64,000 nucleotides of DNA from Pseudomonadota bacterium (GCA_021793155.1 JAJYTF010000004.1:62001-126000), one strand, 5' to 3'; counted from the stretch's first letter, positions 36,244-48,723 are shown. Translations and numbers: made by a program. The notes: generated by a model from the letters alone, not told the origin.

Positions 36244-36885
36244 CTACCGCGCCGCCGCGCAGGGACCCGCGGAGTGCCGTGCAGCCATGTCGCCGCCGAC
36301 TGAAAAAATACGGTCCAGCGGCATCGCCGAATAGAAATGAATCGAACTGCCGCCGCGCAGGGCGACACGCAAGGTTTGCTTTCCGCCCAAGGCGACTACA
36401 TCAGTCTGCATCGCCGCCGCCGAACCACCGCTGTCGGCCAGGAAATCGGCGGTGATGTTGGCATGTGCGCCATTGACCAGCCAGATACCCGGCCCGACCG
36501 GGAAGCGGGTCTCCTCGCCTGTCCTCCGGTCGTACACCATGATCTCGCGCGGCACCGAAGACCGCCAGACGAACCCTCTGTAACTTTTGGACGGCAGGCA
36601 GATGTCTTGTCCGCCGGCAACCACATCAAGGCTATCGTAGTCGTTATTGACCACATAGACAGTGCTCCGCACCGGCCAAAGCCAGTTCGCCATCACCAGC
36701 ACAGACCACAATGCAAAGGCGATCGCCGCCACGCGGCCTTCGCCCGACCAATATGCGCCGGGCTCAAGAAGATTGAAACCGACGATACAATGCCAAAGCA
36801 ACAGCGCAAGGGTCAGGCAGCCGAGCCCGGCGATGGCCCAATCCAGCGCGTCCGTCGTCTCAACGCTGAGCAGGTTCCCGAACAT
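36244..36885 (-). CDS. unknown membrane protein with two N-terminal helices
   Basis: 213 residues; family not recognised. Two hydrophobic helices (about 17-38 and 50-70) are followed by a beta-rich domain of about 140 residues with YDSLDVVAGGQDICLPSKSY and VGPGIWLVNGAHANIT. If both ends of the helical hairpin face in, the domain would be cytoplasmic; the opposite orientation is also possible. It lies 8 bp downstream of the coq10/ratA gene on the same strand, so it probably belongs to the end of the lipA operon. The 196-bp gap after it has no gene. Confidence 0.65.
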   Translation of the reverse strand: MFGNLLSVETTDALDWAIAGLGCLTLALLLWHCIVGFNLLEPGAYWSGEGRVAAIAFALWSVLVMANWLWPVRSTVYVVNNDYDSLDVVAGGQDICLPSKSYRGFVWRSSVPREIMVYDRRTGEETRFPVGPGIWLVNGAHANITADFLADSGGSAAAMQTDVVALGGKQTLRVALRGGSSIHFYSAMPLDRIFSVGGDMAARHSAGPCAAAR

Positions 36886-36893
36886 CGGCCAGC

Positions 36894-37352
36894 TCAGCCG
36901 GGATGCCCCGCCAACCGCCCGCCGGTACCATAAAGCTGGCGCGCGCGTTTCTCGAAAGCCCCCACCATCAATCCCACCGCCTCGTTGAACAGTGCGCCGA
37001 TCAAGGCCTGAAGCACCTTCGAGCGGAATTCGAAATCGACGAAGAAATCGATCATCGTCCCGCCGTCATCCGCCGGAGCGAAGACCCAGTGGTTGTTCAG
37101 GTGCTTGAACGGCCCCTCGGCATAGACGACGTCGATCCGGCCTTCATTCAACGTCACTCTCGACGTGTAACGTTCGCGGATCATCTTGAAGCCGATCACC
37201 AGGTCGGCCAGCAAGACATTGCCATCGCGGCGGCGAATGCGCGCGGCGACACACCACGGCAGGAATTCGGGATAGCGCTCGATATCCGCCACCAGATCAT
37301 AGAGCTGTTGCGGAGTATACGGCAGGTGCCGCTTCTCGGCATGAGTCGGCAT
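36894..37352 (-). CDS. COQ10/RatA-type START domain protein
   Basis: 152 residues, SRPBCC fold. Family members include the ubiquinone-binding COQ10 of mitochondria and the E. coli RatA protein; the name toxin RatA is disputed. The start MPTHAEKRHLPYTPQQLYDLVADIERYPEFLPWC is typical (ligand pocket entrance), and WVFAPADDGGTMIDFFVDFEF is conserved. A role in quinone handling is the likelier one in alphaproteobacteria, where it sits beside lipA. I choose the ATG 2 bp after the lipA stop; an upstream TTG overlaps that stop. Confidence 0.85.
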   Translation of the reverse strand: MPTHAEKRHLPYTPQQLYDLVADIERYPEFLPWCVAARIRRRDGNVLLADLVIGFKMIRERYTSRVTLNEGRIDVVYAEGPFKHLNNHWVFAPADDGGTMIDFFVDFEFRSKVLQALIGALFNEAVGLMVGAFEKRARQLYGTGGRLAGHPG

Positions 37353-37354
37353 GA

Positions 37355-38296
37355 TCAAGCCAAGCCGGATTGCTGGGCGCGGGCTTCCCGCAGCGCCTGG
37401 AAGTCGCGGTCGGCGTGATGGGACGAACGGGTCAGCGGCGAAGCCGACACCAGCAGGAAACCTTTAGCCCGGGCCAGGGTCTTATACTCCTCGAATTCAT
37501 CGGGCGTGACGAAACGCTGGACCGCGGCATGTTTCGGCGTTGGCTGCAGGTACTGCCCAATAGTCAGGAAGTCTACGCCGGCAGACCGCAGATCGTCCAT
37601 CACCTGCATCACTTCCTGTCGCTCTTCGCCCAGCCCCACCATGATCCCCGATTTGGTGAAGGTCTGCGGCTCCACTTCCTTCACCCTTTGCAGCAAACGG
37701 AGCGACAGGAAGTAGCGGGCGCCCGGCCGGATGGCCGGATAGAGCCGGGGAACCGTCTCGAGATTGTGATTGAACACATCGGGCCGGGCCCGGGCCACCA
37801 CCTCGACCGCACCGGCCTTATCGCGGAAATCCGGGGTGAGGATTTCCACCGTGGTTCCCGGCGACAACTCCCGCATCTTATCGATGCAGGCAACGAACTG
37901 GGCCGCGCCGCCGTCGGCCAGGTCGTCGCGGTCGACCGAGGTGATCACCACATGGGCCAACCCCATGGCCTTCACCGATTCGGCCAGGTGCAGGGCCTCG
38001 AACGGGTCGACCGCCCCAGGCTTCCCCGTCTTCACATTGCAAAAAGCGCAAGCCCGCGTGCAGGTGTCGCCAAGAATCATGAACGTTGCGTGCCGATGCT
38101 TCCAGCATTCACCAATATTCGGGCAGGCTGCCTCTTCGCAAACGGTATGCAAATTCTTCTCGCGCATCAGCTTGCGCACTTCGGCCGCCTCGGCCGAAGT
38201 CGGGGCCTTGACGCGAATCCATGCCGGCTTCCGCGGTGACGGATTATCTGGCCGGTTGATTTTTTCCGGATGACGGATAGTGGGGGTGTGGCTCAT
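37355..38296 (-). CDS. lipA: lipoyl synthase
   Basis: 313 residues. Radical SAM enzyme inserting two sulfurs into octanoyl-lysine on lipoyl domains, such as those of the pyruvate dehydrogenase encoded just upstream. The auxiliary cluster uses Cys53, Cys58 and Cys64 ([12 protein letters not shown]); the radical SAM cluster uses Cys79, Cys83 and Cys86 (CTRACAFC). The start [12 protein letters not shown] is preferred to the upstream methionine because the family begins near it. It is separated from lpdA by a family B repeat. Confidence 0.96.
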   Translation of the reverse strand: MSHTPTIRHPEKINRPDNPSPRKPAWIRVKAPTSAEAAEVRKLMREKNLHTVCEEAACPNIGECWKHRHATFMILGDTCTRACAFCNVKTGKPGAVDPFEALHLAESVKAMGLAHVVITSVDRDDLADGGAAQFVACIDKMRELSPGTTVEILTPDFRDKAGAVEVVARARPDVFNHNLETVPRLYPAIRPGARYFLSLRLLQRVKEVEPQTFTKSGIMVGLGEERQEVMQVMDDLRSAGVDFLTIGQYLQPTPKHAAVQRFVTPDEFEEYKTLARAKGFLLVSASPLTRSSHHADRDFQALREARAQQSGLA

Positions 38297-38347
38297 GGGT
38301 CCGATATTGGAGAGGCGTCGAGGCAGGTCAAGAAAATCCTGCACCTG

Positions 38348-38397
38348 TCATCCCGAGCGTGAGCGAGGGATCTCGACGATCCGCCGAGATCCCTCGC
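38348..38397. repeat. dispersed inverted repeat, family B copy 2
   Basis: TCATCCCGAGCGTGAGCGAG starts the element; GAGGGATCTCG and CGAGATCCCTC (38376-38382 on) form a strong hairpin. It lies in the 127-bp gap between lpdA and lipA. Confidence 0.6.
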
Positions 38398-38423
38398 CCC
38401 TTTGGGCGTCGGCATGGCAGCGG

Positions 38424-39809
38424 CTAAAAATGAATCGCCTGACCATAGGCGGAAAGCACCGCCTCATGCATCATTTCGGAAAGGGTGGGGTGCGGGAAGA
38501 TGGCATGCATCAGGTCGACCTCGGTGGTCTCCAAGGTCTTGGCCACCATGTAGCCCTGGATCAGCTCAGTCACTTCCGCTCCGACCATGTGGGCTCCCAG
38601 CAGTTCGCCGGTCTTGGCGTCAAACACCGTCTTGACCATGCCGTCCGTCTCGCCCAGGGCGATAGCCTTGCCGTTGCCGATGAAGGGAAAGCGGCCGACC
38701 TTGACCTGGAATCCTTGCTCCTTCGCCTTGGCTTCGGACAGCCCGACACTGGCCACCTGGGGATGGCAATAGGTGCAGCCCGGAATATTACGCACGTTGA
38801 TCGGATGGACGTCGTTCACCCCGGCGATCTTCTCGACGCAGACCACCCCCTCGTGGCTGGCCTTGTGCGCCAACCAGGGCGGGCCGGCCAAGTCGCCGAT
38901 GGCATAGACGCCGGGCTCGCCGGTCTCCAGCCACTGGTTGACCACCACATGGGTCCTCTCCACCAGGACCTTGGTGTTCTCCAGCCCCAGCTTCTCGACA
39001 TTGCCGACGATGCCGACCGCCAGGATTACCCGATCGACGGTAATTTCCTGTGTCTTGCCAAAGGCCTCCACCGTGACCTTCACCTCATTGGCGGTCTTGG
39101 CGAGGCTCTTGACCGTCGCCGAGGTCAGAATCTTCATCCCTTGCTTTTCGAAAGACTTGCGGGCGAAGGCCGAGATCTCGTCATCCTCCACCGGCAGGAC
39201 GCGGTCCATCACCTCGACGACCGTAACATCGGCCCCCAGTGCATTGTAGAAGCTGGCGAATTCGATGCCGATGGCGCCCGAGCCGACCACCAGCAGGCGC
39301 TTCGGCAGAGCATCCGGCACCATCGCTTCCTTGTAGGTCCACACCAGCTTGCCGTCGGGTTCCAGCCCCGGCAGGGCGCGGGCTCGCGCCCCCGTCGCCA
39401 GGATGATGTGCTTGGCCGACAGCGTCGTCCCACCGACCGCCACCCTGCCGCGCCCCGCCAACGCGCCATGGCCGTCGAACACGGTAACCTTGTTCTTTTT
39501 CAGCAAGTGCTTGACCCCGGCCTGCAACTGCCCGGCAACGGCACGCGACCGCGCCACCACCTTCGACAGGTCGAAGCCGATCCCCTCGGCCGACAGGCCA
39601 TAAGCCTCGGCATGCTTCATGTTGCGGAACACCTCGGCCGAACGCAGCAGCGCCTTGGTCGGGATGCAGCCCCAGTTCAGGCAGATGCCGCCCAAGTGCT
39701 CGCGCTCCACCACCGCGGTCTTCATGCCCAGCTGGGCCGCCCGAATCGCCGCCACATAGCCGCCGGGACCGCCGCCGATGATGATGATGTCGAAATTTGT
39801 GTCGGACAT
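38424..39809 (-). CDS. lpdA: dihydrolipoyl dehydrogenase
   Basis: 461 residues. E3 component that reoxidises dihydrolipoyl groups with NAD+. FAD-binding GGGPGGYVA near residue 12, the redox disulfide Cys43/Cys48 (GGICLNWGCIP), the NAD-binding GSGAIGIEFASFYNALG, and the C-terminal dimer domain with HAIFPHPTLSEMMHEA (the conserved His-Glu pair) are all intact. It closes the pdhA-pdhB-pdhC-lpdA set and is preceded by a family A repeat. Confidence 0.96.
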   Translation of the reverse strand: MSDTNFDIIIIGGGPGGYVAAIRAAQLGMKTAVVEREHLGGICLNWGCIPTKALLRSAEVFRNMKHAEAYGLSAEGIGFDLSKVVARSRAVAGQLQAGVKHLLKKNKVTVFDGHGALAGRGRVAVGGTTLSAKHIILATGARARALPGLEPDGKLVWTYKEAMVPDALPKRLLVVGSGAIGIEFASFYNALGADVTVVEVMDRVLPVEDDEISAFARKSFEKQGMKILTSATVKSLAKTANEVKVTVEAFGKTQEITVDRVILAVGIVGNVEKLGLENTKVLVERTHVVVNQWLETGEPGVYAIGDLAGPPWLAHKASHEGVVCVEKIAGVNDVHPINVRNIPGCTYCHPQVASVGLSEAKAKEQGFQVKVGRFPFIGNGKAIALGETDGMVKTVFDAKTGELLGAHMVGAEVTELIQGYMVAKTLETTEVDLMHAIFPHPTLSEMMHEAVLSAYGQAIHF

Positions 39810-39832
39810 GGGACATCCTTAAATATTCGGTC

Positions 39833-39894
39833 ACCACAGAGAACACGGAGAAGCGAAAGAAATTATTTCTCAGTGCCCTCTGTGTCTCTGTGGT
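39833..39894. repeat. dispersed inverted repeat, family A copy 3
   Basis: ACCACAGAGAACACGGAG with the complementary arm CTCTGTGTCTCTGTGGT. It lies in the 94-bp gap between pdhC and lpdA, inside the operon. Confidence 0.65.
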
Positions 39895-39903
39895 TTACGC
39901 AGA

Positions 39904-41187
39904 TTACAGCAGCATAGTCAGCGGTTCTTCGATCAACGCCTTGAAGGCGGCCAGGAACTCCGCCCCGATGGCGCCGTCGACGACGCGATGGTCGACCGAC
40001 AGGGTGCAGGTCATCACCGTGGCGATGGCCAGAGCCCCGTCCTTGACCACCGGCCGCTGTTCACCCGCGCCAACGGCCAGAATGCAGCCCTGCGGCGGGT
40101 TGATGATGGCGGCGAAGTCGCGTACGCCGTACATGCCGAGGTTGGATATGGTGAAGCCGCCGCCCTGGTATTCCTCGGGCTTCAGCTTGCCCTCGCGTGC
40201 CTTGCCGCCCAAGCCCTTCATCTCGTTGGAGATGGCGGCCAGACCCTTGTGGTCGGCATGGCGGATCACCGGAGTGATCAGCCCGTTAGGCGTGGCCACC
40301 GCCACGGAAATGTCGACATCGCTGAACAGCCGGATGGTCGTCTCGGTGAACGAGGCATTGGCCGCCGGCACCTTGCGCAAGGCCAGGGCCACGGCGCGGA
40401 TGACGAAGTCGTTGACCGACAGCTTGTACTGGTCCGACCGCCCGTTGAGCTCGGCACGCAGGGCGAGCAGCTTGTCCACCTGGCAATCGATGGTCAGGTA
40501 GAAATGCGGCACCGTCTGTTTGGCTTCGGTCAGGCGTCGGGCGATGACCTTGCGCATCGACGACAGCGGAACCTCGGTGTAGGCCGGGCCGAATTCCGGG
40601 ACCGCGGCGGCGGCCGGCTTCGGTGCCGGCGCCTCCGTCGCAATCGGGGCCACGGCGGGCGCCGCTTTGGCCACGCCGCCGGCAACGGCCTTCTCCACAT
40701 CGGCCTTGACGATCCGGCCGTGCGGTCCGGAACCGTTCACCGCCGTCAGATCCAACCCGGCGTCCTTGGCGAGGCGCCGCGCCAGCGGCGTGGCGAATAC
40801 GCGCTCGCCATGTGCCGCCGGAGCGGGAGCGACGGCCACCGCCCCGGTCATGGCAGCGGTCGCCGGGGCCGGAGCGGGAGCCGGAGCCGGCTTGGCCGCC
40901 GGGGTCGCTGCCGGGCTGGCATTGGCCAGGGCCGAGGCGTCTTCCCCTTCTTCCAGCAACAGGGCGATCGGCTGGTTGACCTTCACTCCCTGGCTGCCGC
41001 CCGGCACCAGGATCTTGCCCAAGGTGCCTTCGTCGACCGCCTCGAACTCCATGGTCGCCTTGTCGGTTTCGATCTCGGCGAGCACGTCGCCGGATTTCAC
41101 CGTATCCCCCTCCTTTTTCAGCCAGCGGGCGAGGTTGCCCTCGCTCATGGTGGGCGAAAGGGCGGGCATCAGAATCTGGATCGGCAT
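39904..41187 (-). CDS. pdhC: pyruvate dehydrogenase E2, dihydrolipoamide acetyltransferase
   Basis: 427 residues. N-terminal lipoyl domain with Lys43 ([10 protein letters not shown]); Ala/Pro linker about 85-130; peripheral-subunit-binding domain ([15 protein letters not shown] and [14 protein letters not shown]); a second Ala/Pro linker; catalytic domain with His400 in the [14 protein letters not shown] motif. It transfers the acetyl group to CoA and forms the core of the complex. Only one lipoyl domain is present here because another is on E1 beta. The start [14 protein letters not shown] lies 14 bp after the pdhB stop. Confidence 0.95.
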   Translation of the reverse strand: MPIQILMPALSPTMSEGNLARWLKKEGDTVKSGDVLAEIETDKATMEFEAVDEGTLGKILVPGGSQGVKVNQPIALLLEEGEDASALANASPAATPAAKPAPAPAPAPATAAMTGAVAVAPAPAAHGERVFATPLARRLAKDAGLDLTAVNGSGPHGRIVKADVEKAVAGGVAKAAPAVAPIATEAPAPKPAAAAVPEFGPAYTEVPLSSMRKVIARRLTEAKQTVPHFYLTIDCQVDKLLALRAELNGRSDQYKLSVNDFVIRAVALALRKVPAANASFTETTIRLFSDVDISVAVATPNGLITPVIRHADHKGLAAISNEMKGLGGKAREGKLKPEEYQGGGFTISNLGMYGVRDFAAIINPPQGCILAVGAGEQRPVVKDGALAIATVMTCTLSVDHRVVDGAIGAEFLAAFKALIEEPLTMLL

Positions 41188-41200
41188 GGTCGGCCCTCCC

Positions 41201-42574
41201 TCAGGCGTAGCAGACGGCTTTGACCGCGGCGACGACTTCGTCGATCTGCGGCAGCGCCAAGCGTTCCAGATTGGCGGCATAGGGCATGGGCACGTCCTTG
41301 CCGGTCACCCGGGTGACCGGAGCATCCAGCCAGTCGAAGGCCCTCTCCTGCACCATGGCTGCGATCTCCGCGCCGATCCCGGCGAAGGGCCAGCCTTCCT
41401 CCAGCGTGACGATGCGGTTGGTCTTCTTGACCGAGTCGACGATGGTGTCGGTATCCAGGGGACGGATCGTGCGAAGGTTGATCACCTCCGCCTCGATGCC
41501 CTCTTTTGCCAGCACGGCAGCCGCTTCCAGGGCCACATGGACCATTCGGGAGAAGGCGGTGATGGTCACCGCCGTCCCGGCTCGTTCGATCTTCGCCTTG
41601 CCGATGGGAACCACGAAGTTTGGATCGTCCGGCACATCGAAGCTTTGGCCGTAGAGCAGCTCGTTCTCCAGCACCACCACCGGGTTCGGATCGCGGATGG
41701 CCGCCTTCAGCAGACCCTTGGCGTCGGCCGCCGAATAGGGCGCCACCACCTTCAGGCCCGGGCAATGCGCATACCATGAGGCGTAGCACTGGGAATGCTG
41801 GGCGCCAACGCGCGAGGCCGCGCCGTTGGGCCCGCGGAAGACGATCGGCACCGCCAACTGGCCGCCGCCCATGTACAGTGTCTTGGCCGCCGAATTGATG
41901 ATCTGGTCGATGGCCTGCATGGCGAAGTTGAAGGTCATGAATTCCACGATCGGCTTCAGCCCGCCATAGGCGGCGCCGGTACCCAGACCGGCGAACCCCA
42001 TCTCGGTGATCGGCGTATCGATCACCCGCTTCGCCCCGAATTCGTCGAGGAGGCCCTGGCTTACCTTGTAGGCGCCCTGGTACTGCGCCACTTCCTCGCC
42101 CATCAGGAAGATGTCGGAATCGCGGCGCATTTCTTCGGCCATGGCGTCGCGCAGCGCTTCGCGCACGGTCTGACGGATGGTCTTTGCATAGACCTTCTCG
42201 CCCGGCGCGGCGGCCGGCGCAGCCGCCGGGGCGGGAGCCGGCTGGGCCGAAGTCTGCGGTGCCTTGGCGCTGACCGGCGCCGACTTGGAGACCGGACCTT
42301 CCATGGCCCCGGCCAAGGCGTCCCTGCCTTCGCCGTCGGAAAGAAGAAGCGCAATCGGCGTGTTCACGGCGACGCCGTCGGTGCCGCCGGCCACCAGGAT
42401 CTTGCCCAGCGTACCTTCGTCGACGGCCTCCATTTCCATGGTTGCCTTGTCGGTCTCGATTTCGGCGATGATGTCGCCGGATTTGATCTGGTCACCTTCG
42501 CCCTTCAGCCAGCGGGCGAGCTTTCCCTCGGTCATGGTCGGCGAGAGGGCGGGCATGAGAATTTGAATAGGCAT
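41201..42574 (-). CDS. pdhB: pyruvate dehydrogenase E1 beta with N-terminal lipoyl domain
   Basis: 457 residues. Residues 1-80 are a lipoyl domain almost identical in style to that of pdhC (Lys43 in [10 protein letters not shown]), then an Ala/Pro linker (about 100-130) and the E1 beta transketolase-like domain ([32 protein letters not shown]). This fusion is a known feature of alphaproteobacterial E1 beta. The ATG is 11 bp after the pdhA stop; longer upstream frames shadow pdhA. Confidence 0.95.
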   Translation of the reverse strand: MPIQILMPALSPTMTEGKLARWLKGEGDQIKSGDIIAEIETDKATMEMEAVDEGTLGKILVAGGTDGVAVNTPIALLLSDGEGRDALAGAMEGPVSKSAPVSAKAPQTSAQPAPAPAAAPAAAPGEKVYAKTIRQTVREALRDAMAEEMRRDSDIFLMGEEVAQYQGAYKVSQGLLDEFGAKRVIDTPITEMGFAGLGTGAAYGGLKPIVEFMTFNFAMQAIDQIINSAAKTLYMGGGQLAVPIVFRGPNGAASRVGAQHSQCYASWYAHCPGLKVVAPYSAADAKGLLKAAIRDPNPVVVLENELLYGQSFDVPDDPNFVVPIGKAKIERAGTAVTITAFSRMVHVALEAAAVLAKEGIEAEVINLRTIRPLDTDTIVDSVKKTNRIVTLEEGWPFAGIGAEIAAMVQERAFDWLDAPVTRVTGKDVPMPYAANLERLALPQIDEVVAAVKAVCYA

Positions 42575-42585
42575 GTGGGTCCCCC

Positions 42586-43590
42586 TCAGGCTTCGATCAG
42601 CACGTCGGTCCACAGCTCGGTCGGATCCGGCTCGGGACTGGTTTGAGCAAACTCCGCCGCCTCGCCGACGACAGCCTTCACCTCGCGGTCGACTTCTTTC
42701 AACCGCTCCTCGTTGGCCACACCGTCTTCGACCAGCTTCTTGCCCATCTTGTCGATGGGATCGTGCTGCTCGCGCATCTTCGCCACTTCTTCCTTGGTCC
42801 GGTATTTGGCCGGATCGGACATGGAGTGGCCGCGGTAGCGATAGGTCTTCATTTCCAGAATGAACGGACCCTCGCCGTTGCGTGCATGGGCCACGGCGGC
42901 CTCGCCTGCCGCCCTTACCGCCAGGACGTCCATGCCGTCCACCTGCTTGCCCGGAACGTCGTAAGCGGCGCCGCGACGATAGAGTTCGGTCCCGGCCGAG
43001 GCCCGCTCGATCGAAGTTCCCATGGCGTATTTGTTGTTTTCGATGACATAGACCACCGGAAGCTTCCACAACGAGGCCATGTTGATCGACTCATAAACCT
43101 GACCCTGGTTAATCGCCCCGTCGCCGAGATAACACAGGCAAACGCCGCCATCTTCACGGTATTTGTGAGCAAAGGCCAATCCGGTACCCAGCGGCACCTG
43201 GGCGCCGACGATGCCGTGCCCGCCGAAAAACCTCTTTTCGCGGCTGAACATATGCATCGAGCCGCCCTTGCCCTTGGAATAGCCACCGGTGCGCCCGGTG
43301 AGTTCGGCCATCACCCCCCTGGGATCCATGCCGCAGGCCAGCATATGGCCATGGTCACGATAGCTGGTGATGACGCTGTCCTCGGGCGAGATCGCGGCCT
43401 GCATGCCGACCACCACGGCTTCCTGGCCAATATAAAGGTGGCAGAACCCGGCGATCAGCCCCATGCCGTATAGCTGACCCGCCTTCTCCTCGAAGCGCCG
43501 GATCAGCAACATGTCCTTGTAATAATTGAGGAGATCCTCGTTCGTCGGGGCTGGCGCCCCGGCCCGCGTCCTACGTCTCGTAATGGCCAT
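42586..43590 (-). CDS. pdhA: pyruvate dehydrogenase E1 alpha
   Basis: 334 residues. Thiamine diphosphate-dependent decarboxylase subunit. The ThDP motif begins [17 protein letters not shown] and ends near [10 protein letters not shown]; the phosphorylation-loop region [20 protein letters not shown] is conserved. It forms the heterotetramer with pdhB. The first gene of the complex, with a 431-bp gap upstream before ftsB. Confidence 0.96.
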   Translation of the reverse strand: MAITRRRTRAGAPAPTNEDLLNYYKDMLLIRRFEEKAGQLYGMGLIAGFCHLYIGQEAVVVGMQAAISPEDSVITSYRDHGHMLACGMDPRGVMAELTGRTGGYSKGKGGSMHMFSREKRFFGGHGIVGAQVPLGTGLAFAHKYREDGGVCLCYLGDGAINQGQVYESINMASLWKLPVVYVIENNKYAMGTSIERASAGTELYRRGAAYDVPGKQVDGMDVLAVRAAGEAAVAHARNGEGPFILEMKTYRYRGHSMSDPAKYRTKEEVAKMREQHDPIDKMGKKLVEDGVANEERLKEVDREVKAVVGEAAEFAQTSPEPDPTELWTDVLIEA

Positions 43591-44021
43591 TCACACCCTC
43601 CCACCGGGACAATCGCGTCGATTAGCCCCAGTTGATACCTGCATTCCACTCATCGCGCAAGAATATTGCGACACATAACATACTGCATTGTAATCACTAT
43701 TCCGTGTTTAACTGCATTTTGGTTATTTCCGTTAACACATTTACCTCGGCGGGCAGATCGAGCAGATATTGAGCAGCCGTCGCCACGCAGGTCCAGCCTC
43801 ACGAAGGAGATAAGCTGTCTGCCCAGGAGATGCGACCCCAGAGGCGTATATTTGCCGGCAAGCCAGGCCCACATGCGCCAGTGGAAATCCGCGCAAGGCC
43901 TCGGGGCACCAAGGAGATGCCCCGACGCGCCGCTGGCGCGGAGGATCGAATATTGTCTTGCAAGCTCAGATATATGGCGACAGCAATAACCGTGGGCCGC
44001 CACGCAACAAGGAAGACCGAC
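43591..44021. other. 431-bp gap with strong hairpins, no clear gene
   Basis: No convincing protein: the ORFs here have poor composition and lack a ribosome binding site. Three structures stand out: an 8-bp perfect stem TCGGGGCA/TGCCCCGA (43901-43908 and 43918-43925) with a 9-base loop that reads TCTCCTTGG on the minus strand; directly after it CGCGCC/GGCGCG (43926-43931 and 43935-43940); and GGGCAGA/TCTGCCC (43751-43757 and 43818-43824). Three AGGAGAT words occur at 43806, 43826 and 43912. A structured RNA is possible. Confidence 0.45.
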
Positions 44022-44339
44022 TCAGCGTTTCTGCCGGAGGACGACAACCTCGTCGTCGCGCCCCAAATTCAGCATCAACCGCGCCCGCTCTTCCAGCATG
44101 TCCGGGTCAAGATGGTCGGGCCGCAGAAGCCGCGCCCGGCGATCCAGGTTGTCGCGCACCGTTTCCAGCTGCGAAAGACTGTCTTCCGCCTGCTTGATCT
44201 CCTGATTGAGGCGCCACCATGCCAGAAGGCCACGGTCGCCTTGTACCGTGTGGTACGCGAAATACACCACCGCCGTCAGCCCCAGGAAGGGACCGATTAC
44301 ATGACGGGCGCGATGCCGGATTTCATTCAGGATCACCAT
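44022..44339 (-). CDS. ftsB: septum formation initiator family protein (FtsB-like)
   Basis: 105 residues. One membrane helix (about 16-32) then a coiled coil (about 42-72: LNQEIKQAEDSLSQLETVRD) followed by a short RLLRPDHLDPDMLEERARLMLN tail, the layout of FtsB/DivIC proteins that link FtsQ and FtsL in the divisome. It sits between eno and pdhA on the same strand, as in many alphaproteobacteria (eno-ftsB-pdhA), which supports the assignment over other short coiled-coil proteins. Confidence 0.85.
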   Translation of the reverse strand: MVILNEIRHRARHVIGPFLGLTAVVYFAYHTVQGDRGLLAWWRLNQEIKQAEDSLSQLETVRDNLDRRARLLRPDHLDPDMLEERARLMLNLGRDDEVVVLRQKR

Positions 44340-44390
44340 GCCGGATATGGAATCACACTCCGATTCCCGGCGTCAATTAGTATTCAGCGA

Positions 44391-44399
44391 TTATCCACA
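44391..44399 (+). promoter_or_regulatory. DnaA box
   Basis: TTATCCACA, an exact match to the DnaA consensus, 52 bp upstream of the ftsB start. Only one exact box is seen, so it is more likely regulatory or chance than an origin. Confidence 0.4.
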
Positions 44400-44583
44400 A
44401 CAAAAACACAAAGATATATCATCACCTGAATGCAAATGACTTTTTAGCGTTTGAGGATATTGTCTAAAGGACTTGTCTCCGATAAAAGCAGAACAATCCA
44501 GCCACAAGGTACGCCCGCAAATTATCAACCTGCGCGAGACTCATATGCGGTGCAGTGAGGATTCTCTAGCAATGAGTCGAGAT

Positions 44584-44650
44584 TCACCGCAGAGTCCACG
44601 GAGATCACGGAGAACAATACAGTCTCCGTGTACTCCGTGATCTCCATCGT
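44584..44650. repeat. dispersed inverted repeat, family A copy 4
   Basis: TCACCGCAGAGTCCACGGAGATCACGG pairs imperfectly with CTCCGTGTACTCCGTGATCTCC. It lies just after the eno stop codon and could act as a terminator-like hairpin. Confidence 0.55.
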
Positions 44651-44656
44651 TGATTA

Positions 44657-45943
<1,287 letters not shown>

Positions 45944-45970
45944 TTATCTCCCTACGAAAATAATGAAATG

Positions 45971-46121
45971 ACCACGGAGACACGGAGGGAACGGAGGCAA
46001 GACCGATCATCCCAGAGCCACCCCGAGCAAAGCGAGGGATCCCGTTCGTTCATCGGGATCCTTCGCCTTGCTCAGGATGACAGTGCTTGGTTTTCCTCCG
46101 TGCCCTCCGGATCTCCGTGGT
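45971..46121. repeat. family A repeat copy 5, split by a family B copy
   Basis: Left arm ACCACGGAGACACGGAG at 45971 and right arm ending ATCTCCGTGGT at 46121 are family A. Between them, at 46007-46082, lies a family B copy beginning TCATCC and ending GGATGACA with an internal GGGATC hairpin. This is repeat-in-repeat nesting in the 192-bp gap between kdsA and eno. Confidence 0.65.
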
Positions 46122-46129
46122 TGGATGGT

Positions 46130-46963
46130 TCAGCGCAAGTTCTTGGCCAGACGGTCGAAGGTCGCCAGGATGGCGACGAACTTCGGCATTTCGGACAAGG
46201 GAATCATGTTGGGGCCGTCGCTCGGTGCGCAGTCCGGATTTTCATGCGCCTCGGCGAACACCGCGGCGACGCCGATGGAGACGGCGGCCCGAGCCAGTAC
46301 CGGAGCGAATTCGCGCTGGCCGCCCGAACTGGTGCCCTGTCCTCCCGGCTGCTGCACGGAATGCGTGGCGTCGAACACCACCGGGCAGCCGGTGCGCGCC
46401 ATGATGGGCAGGCTGCGCATATCGGTTACCAGGGTGTTGTAACCGAAGCTGACGCCGCGCTCGCACAGCATCACGCGGTCGTTGCCGGTGCTTTCGATCT
46501 TCTTGACCACGTTGGCCATGTCCCATGGCGCCAGGAACTGCCCCTTCTTCACGTTGATGGCCCGGCCGGTGGCACCGGCGGCCAGCAGCAGGTCGGTCTG
46601 CCGGCACAGAAAGGCCGGGATCTGCAGGACGTCCACCACTTCGGCGACCCGAGCGCATTGCTCGGCCGAATGCACGTCGGTCAGCACGGGAATACCCAGG
46701 CGTTGCCGGATCTCGGCGAACACCGGCAGCGCGCCGTCGAGGCCGATGCCCCGCTGCCCCTCGACACTGGTGCGGTTGGCCTTGTCGAAGGACGTCTTGT
46801 AGATCAGCGGAACCCCTTCCCGGTCGCACAATTGCTTCAGCGCCTGCGCCGTTTCCAGCGCATGGTCGCGGCTTTCCATCTGGCAGGGGCCGGAGATCAG
46901 CACGAACGGTAAATCGTTGCCGAGAGTAACGGAGCCGATTTTGATGTGACGGGGAGATGTCAT
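46130..46963 (-). CDS. kdsA: 3-deoxy-8-phosphooctulonate synthase
   Basis: 277 residues. Condenses phosphoenolpyruvate with arabinose 5-phosphate to form KDO 8-phosphate for lipopolysaccharide. Landmarks are [32 protein letters not shown], and the [13 protein letters not shown] segment. I start at [10 protein letters not shown]; the frame upstream overlaps the pyrG gene end. It follows pyrG by 20 bp, and pyrG-kdsA-eno is a common gene order. Confidence 0.95.
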   Translation of the reverse strand: MTSPRHIKIGSVTLGNDLPFVLISGPCQMESRDHALETAQALKQLCDREGVPLIYKTSFDKANRTSVEGQRGIGLDGALPVFAEIRQRLGIPVLTDVHSAEQCARVAEVVDVLQIPAFLCRQTDLLLAAGATGRAINVKKGQFLAPWDMANVVKKIESTGNDRVMLCERGVSFGYNTLVTDMRSLPIMARTGCPVVFDATHSVQQPGGQGTSSGGQREFAPVLARAAVSIGVAAVFAEAHENPDCAPSDGPNMIPLSEMPKFVAILATFDRLAKNLR

Positions 46964-46983
46964 AGACCGATCCCGGAAGCCCG

Positions 46984-48618
<1,635 letters not shown>

Positions 48619-48640
48619 TTACAATACACCAGAGGTCACC

Positions 48641-48660
48641 GGCGCCCAAGTGGGGGCGCC
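48641..48660 (-). promoter_or_regulatory. GC hairpin in the pyrG leader
   Basis: GGCGCC (48641-48646) and GGCGCC (48655-48660) are complementary ends of a 20-base hairpin. On the minus strand it follows two T-runs and precedes the pyrG start by 29 bases. The pyrG ribosome binding site is weak, so the hairpin might affect expression. Confidence 0.3.
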
Positions 48661-48673
48661 GCAAAAAAACGAC

Positions 48674-48707
48674 AAAAAAAGAGAGGCGGTCATCACTGCC
48701 GCCTCTC
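48674..48707 (-). terminator. rho-independent terminator after secG
   Basis: Perfect 9-bp stem GAGAGGCGG / CCGCCTCTC (48681-48689 and 48699-48707) with a 9-base loop, followed on the minus strand by seven T (48680-48674) and a second run of seven. It lies 17 bp after the secG stop and separates secG from pyrG. Confidence 0.85.
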
Positions 48708-48723
48708 CGGACAGAAACATAGG

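Larger units (their letters stand above)
44340..44656. other. 317-bp gap between ftsB and eno
   Basis: AT-richer than the surroundings. It holds a perfect DnaA box (44391-44399) and a family A repeat (44584-44650). No ORF with a plausible start is visible. The upstream region of ftsB must be in it, but I see no clear promoter pair. Confidence 0.5.

Noticed and set aside
43741-43980. 6S RNA or SRP RNA in the ftsB-pdhA gap
   Set aside because: Hairpins are present, but neither the 6S central bubble with long closing stem nor the SRP tetraloop motif can be recognised.
43830-44429. 199-codon open frame covering the ftsB antisense strand
   Set aside because: Antisense to ftsB and without a plausible start; the antisense FtsB has clear family features.
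44340-44656. Replication origin
   Set aside because: Only a single exact DnaA box; no cluster of boxes, no dnaA, hemE or parAB genes nearby.
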